From the NCBI RefSeq assembly GCF_000472545.1, contig NZ_AWZV01000005.1:124001-188000 (forward strand): DNA of 64,000 nt, given 5' to 3'. The stretch is from Burkholderia sp. WSM2232. Lineage in GTDB: Bacteria; Pseudomonadota; Gammaproteobacteria; Burkholderiales; Burkholderiaceae. How positions within the stretch are numbered: position 1 is the stretch's first letter; each line of letters opens with the position of its first letter. Shown piece by piece: positions 62,189 through 64,000 of this stretch. Both the position numbers and the translations under genes were made by a program. Under the pieces are notes generated by a model. It made no database searches and was not told the DNA's origin. It saw only the letters and a program-made list of their open reading frames with translations.

Positions 62189-63184
62189 CTAACGTTCCTT
62201 GCGACGCACGCGCCAGATGTCGATACTGACGGCAATGAGAATCACGCAGCCGGTAATGGCCTGCTGCGCATAGGTATCGATATTGAGCAGCACGACGCCA
62301 TTCGTAATGATTCCCGCGAGCGCCGCGCCGATGATCGCGCCCTCCACGCTGCCAGCCCCGCCGGACAGACTCGCGCCGCCGATGGCCGCCGCCGCGATGA
62401 CATCGAGTTCCGCACCGAAGCCAGAAGCCGGCTCCGCCGACACGAAGCGCGAGAACGCAATCACCCCTGCCATCGAAGCGATCAGGCCGGATAGCACATA
62501 GACCGCGAATTTCACGCGCGCGGTGCGCACGCCGGACAGGCGCGCGGCTATTTCATTGCCGCCCGTCGCGTACACGTAACGGCCAAAGCGCGTCTGTCGC
62601 ATCACGACGGAGAAGACGGCCGTCATGGCCAGAAGAATGACGACCGGAAAGGGCACGAATCCAATGTAGCCCTGGCCGATGAATGTAAAGCTGTCGGGTA
62701 CGTCGGGCGTGACGGGCACGCCTTTGGTAATGATGTACATGAGGCCGCGCCCGATCGAAAGCGTGCCGAGCGTCGCGATAAAAGGCGGCAACTGTATCCA
62801 TGTGATCATGAAGCCATTGAATGCGCCCACGGCGATTCCGACACCGAGCCCCGCGCCGATGGCTACCGACGCGTTGTAACCATGTTGGAAAACGAGCGCG
62901 GTAATGAGCGACGACAGGCCCATGACCGAGCCCACCGAGAGGTCGATGCCGCCCGTAATGATCACGAGCATCATGCCGATCGACATCAGCGCGATCAGCG
63001 AAAACGAGCGGAACACGCCCATCAGGTTGTTGGTCGTGAGGAAGTACGGTGAGAAAACACTGATCAGCAGTCCAACCAGCAGCAACACGGAGAGCACGTT
63101 CAGCTCCCGCATGCGCAAGCACGCCTTGATCCAGTCAGCGGCACGCCCAGACTGGGGTTCTTTCTTCGACGAAATGGCAGTCAC
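62189..63184 (-). CDS. Ribose-type ABC transporter permease (second system)
   Basis: 331 residues from a GTG at 63184, chosen because AGGAGG lies 8 bases before it. About ten helices, RbsC type, with VIITGGIDLSVGSVMGLSSL and GGASLSGGAGSVEGAIIGA. It is the first gene of the operon permease-SBP-ATPase-racemase and lies divergent from the epimerase gene. Confidence 0.9.
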   Translation of the reverse strand: MTAISSKKEPQSGRAADWIKACLRMRELNVLSVLLLVGLLISVFSPYFLTTNNLMGVFRSFSLIALMSIGMMLVIITGGIDLSVGSVMGLSSLITALVFQHGYNASVAIGAGLGVGIAVGAFNGFMITWIQLPPFIATLGTLSIGRGLMYIITKGVPVTPDVPDSFTFIGQGYIGFVPFPVVILLAMTAVFSVVMRQTRFGRYVYATGGNEIAARLSGVRTARVKFAVYVLSGLIASMAGVIAFSRFVSAEPASGFGAELDVIAAAAIGGASLSGGAGSVEGAIIGAALAGIITNGVVLLNIDTYAQQAITGCVILIAVSIDIWRVRRKER

Positions 63185-63242
63185 CGATCGCTCCTCCTTT
63201 GCAGGCTCGGAACAGATCATATGAGCCCGGGCTTGCGGAAAT

Positions 63243-63337
63243 CTGTGACGCCCGTCATAGATCCGTATCGGGGTTGACCCGTAGATTGTCTGCGGATAGC
63301 GCGATGAATGCCCACCTGCCTATGACGGGCGTCACAG
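63243..63337. promoter_or_regulatory. Pair of inverted 18-bp operator-like sites in divergent promoter
   Basis: CTGTGACGCCCGTCATAG at 63243-63260 occurs again as its exact reverse complement, CTATGACGGGCGTCACAG, at 63320-63337. Each copy is itself a palindrome, TGACG-N2-CGTCA. They sit 77 bases apart (start to start) between the ABC operon and the epimerase gene. This is the layout of a regulator that controls both directions, possibly through a loop. A weak promoter-like TTGACC lies between them at 63274-63279. Confidence 0.65.
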
Positions 63338-63428
63338 CATTGCGCAGGGCGCGGCGTTACGATGCGCGTGGTGTCACCAGCGGCGCGGCGCCGCCGGGTG
63401 GCTTTATGAACTGCAAAGGAGACAAGGC

Positions 63429-64000
63429 ATGACCAAACGAGTGATTGTGACGGGTGGCAGCGGACTTGCCGGCAAATGGGTCGTCGAAGACCTGGTGGCG
63501 CACGGCTACGAAGTACTCAATCTGGACCGCGTGCCGATGGCCAAAGGCACCGCGCGGACCCTGATCACCGACATCACCGATGCGGGACAGGTGTTCAATG
63601 CGCTCTCGTCCACTACCACGGCGAGAGAATTCGATGACGACATCGAGCCCAAGCCGATTGACGCAGTCGTGCATTTCGCCGCGATTCCACGCATTCTCGT
63701 CACCACTGATAACGAGGTATTCCGCATCAACGTAATGGGCACCTACAACGTGCTCGACGCGGCTGCGAAGCTCGGCATCAGGAAGGTCATCGTCGCTTCG
63801 AGCGAGACAACTTACGGCGTGGTCTTCGCGCACCGCCATCGCGACCCGGCGTACTTTCCGCTTGATGAGGATTATCCCGTGGACCCGATGGACAGCTACG
63901 CCACGTCGAAAGTCATTAACGAAGTGACAGCAAAGGCGTTTCATGCGCGCACGGGCGCGGACATTTACTGCTTGCGCATCGGCAATGTCCTCGATCCCGT
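63429..64000 (+). CDS. NAD-dependent epimerase/dehydratase (3' end outside window)
   Basis: At least 190 residues of an extended short-chain dehydrogenase. NAD site RVIVTGGSGLAGKWVVEDL, acidic residue at the end of strand 2 (NLDR), active-site Ser-Glu-Thr in VASSETTYG and the catalytic YATSKV. AAGGAG precedes the ATG. It is divergent from the second ABC importer and likely acts on the imported sugar or its nucleotide form. The stop codon is beyond the window edge. Confidence 0.88.
   Translation, partial: MTKRVIVTGGSGLAGKWVVEDLVAHGYEVLNLDRVPMAKGTARTLITDITDAGQVFNALSSTTTAREFDDDIEPKPIDAVVHFAAIPRILVTTDNEVFRINVMGTYNVLDAAAKLGIRKVIVASSETTYGVVFAHRHRDPAYFPLDEDYPVDPMDSYATSKVINEVTAKAFHARTGADIYCLRIGNVLDP

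Overview
The window looks like a chromosomal segment of a Burkholderiaceae bacterium, most likely Paraburkholderia or a close relative. It is GC-rich, gene-dense, and carries a TRAP transporter, many LysR/AraC/GntR regulators, DUF815 and DUF296 genes and ribose-type ABC importers. The genus is inferred from gene content and was not tested. No rRNA, tRNA or CRISPR array was seen.

Layout. 1-6.7 kb: the end of a TRAP carboxylate transporter (dctP plus fused dctQM, minus strand), facing away from a thiolase-like enzyme, an acyl-CoA synthetase and an aldo/keto reductase. 6.7-13.5 kb: an AraC regulator with a divergent EamA exporter and DUF815 ATPase, a sigma-54 activator with a GAFSGA variant loop, a LysR regulator and two overlapping DUF296 genes. 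13.5-21.1 kb: an aminotransferase, then a four-gene minus-strand operon whose order is DUF3050 heme-oxygenase-like protein, AurF-type diiron N-oxygenase, A-T-reductase NRPS, SRPBCC cyclase. This matches the pvf/mgo/ham operons that make diazeniumdiolate signals such as leudiazen and valdiazen. 21.9-25.6 kb: DUF1810, then an AraC regulator divergent from an AhpD-like protein and a dihydrolipoyl-dehydrogenase-like reductase.

25.6-38.2 kb is the most interesting part. It is a visibly AT-richer ten-gene minus-strand operon bordered on the left by IS remnants and on the right by decayed genes. It encodes a 2-oxoglutarate oxygenase, a stand-alone cupin, a stand-alone methionyl-tRNA-synthetase-like protein, a lysine/ornithine N-monooxygenase, a DAO-type FAD oxidase, a diaminobutyrate-type aminotransferase, an MFS exporter, an aspartoacylase/DoeB-like deacylase, a GST-like protein and an ATP-grasp ligase. 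N-monooxygenase + cupin + MetRS-like + FAD oxidase is the parts list of the hydrazine-forming machinery known from s56-p1 (Spb38-40) and triacsin (Tri26-28), but with the usual cupin-MetRS fusion split into two genes. I propose a biosynthetic island for an undescribed N-N-bond natural product, about 5 kb from a second, unrelated N-N-bond operon.

38.2-41 kb holds broken genes: a YhcG/DUF1016 nuclease with two frameshifts fused out of frame to a UvrD-like helicase fragment, and a DsbB-like remnant. 41-48.3 kb: two secreted lipoprotein hydrolases (clostripain-like and TAP-like) and a four-gene membrane/DUF4105 operon. 48.7-57.9 kb: one long GntR-headed operon (gntR-mtnK-mtnA-class II aldolase-ABC importer-dhaK-dhaL) that reads as a 5-deoxyribose/methylthioribose DHAP-shunt system. 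58.3-64 kb: a Crp/Fnr regulator, an Asp/Glu-racemase-family protein, a second ribose-type ABC importer and a divergent NAD-dependent epimerase, with a pair of perfect inverted 18-bp operator-like sites between the divergent promoters.
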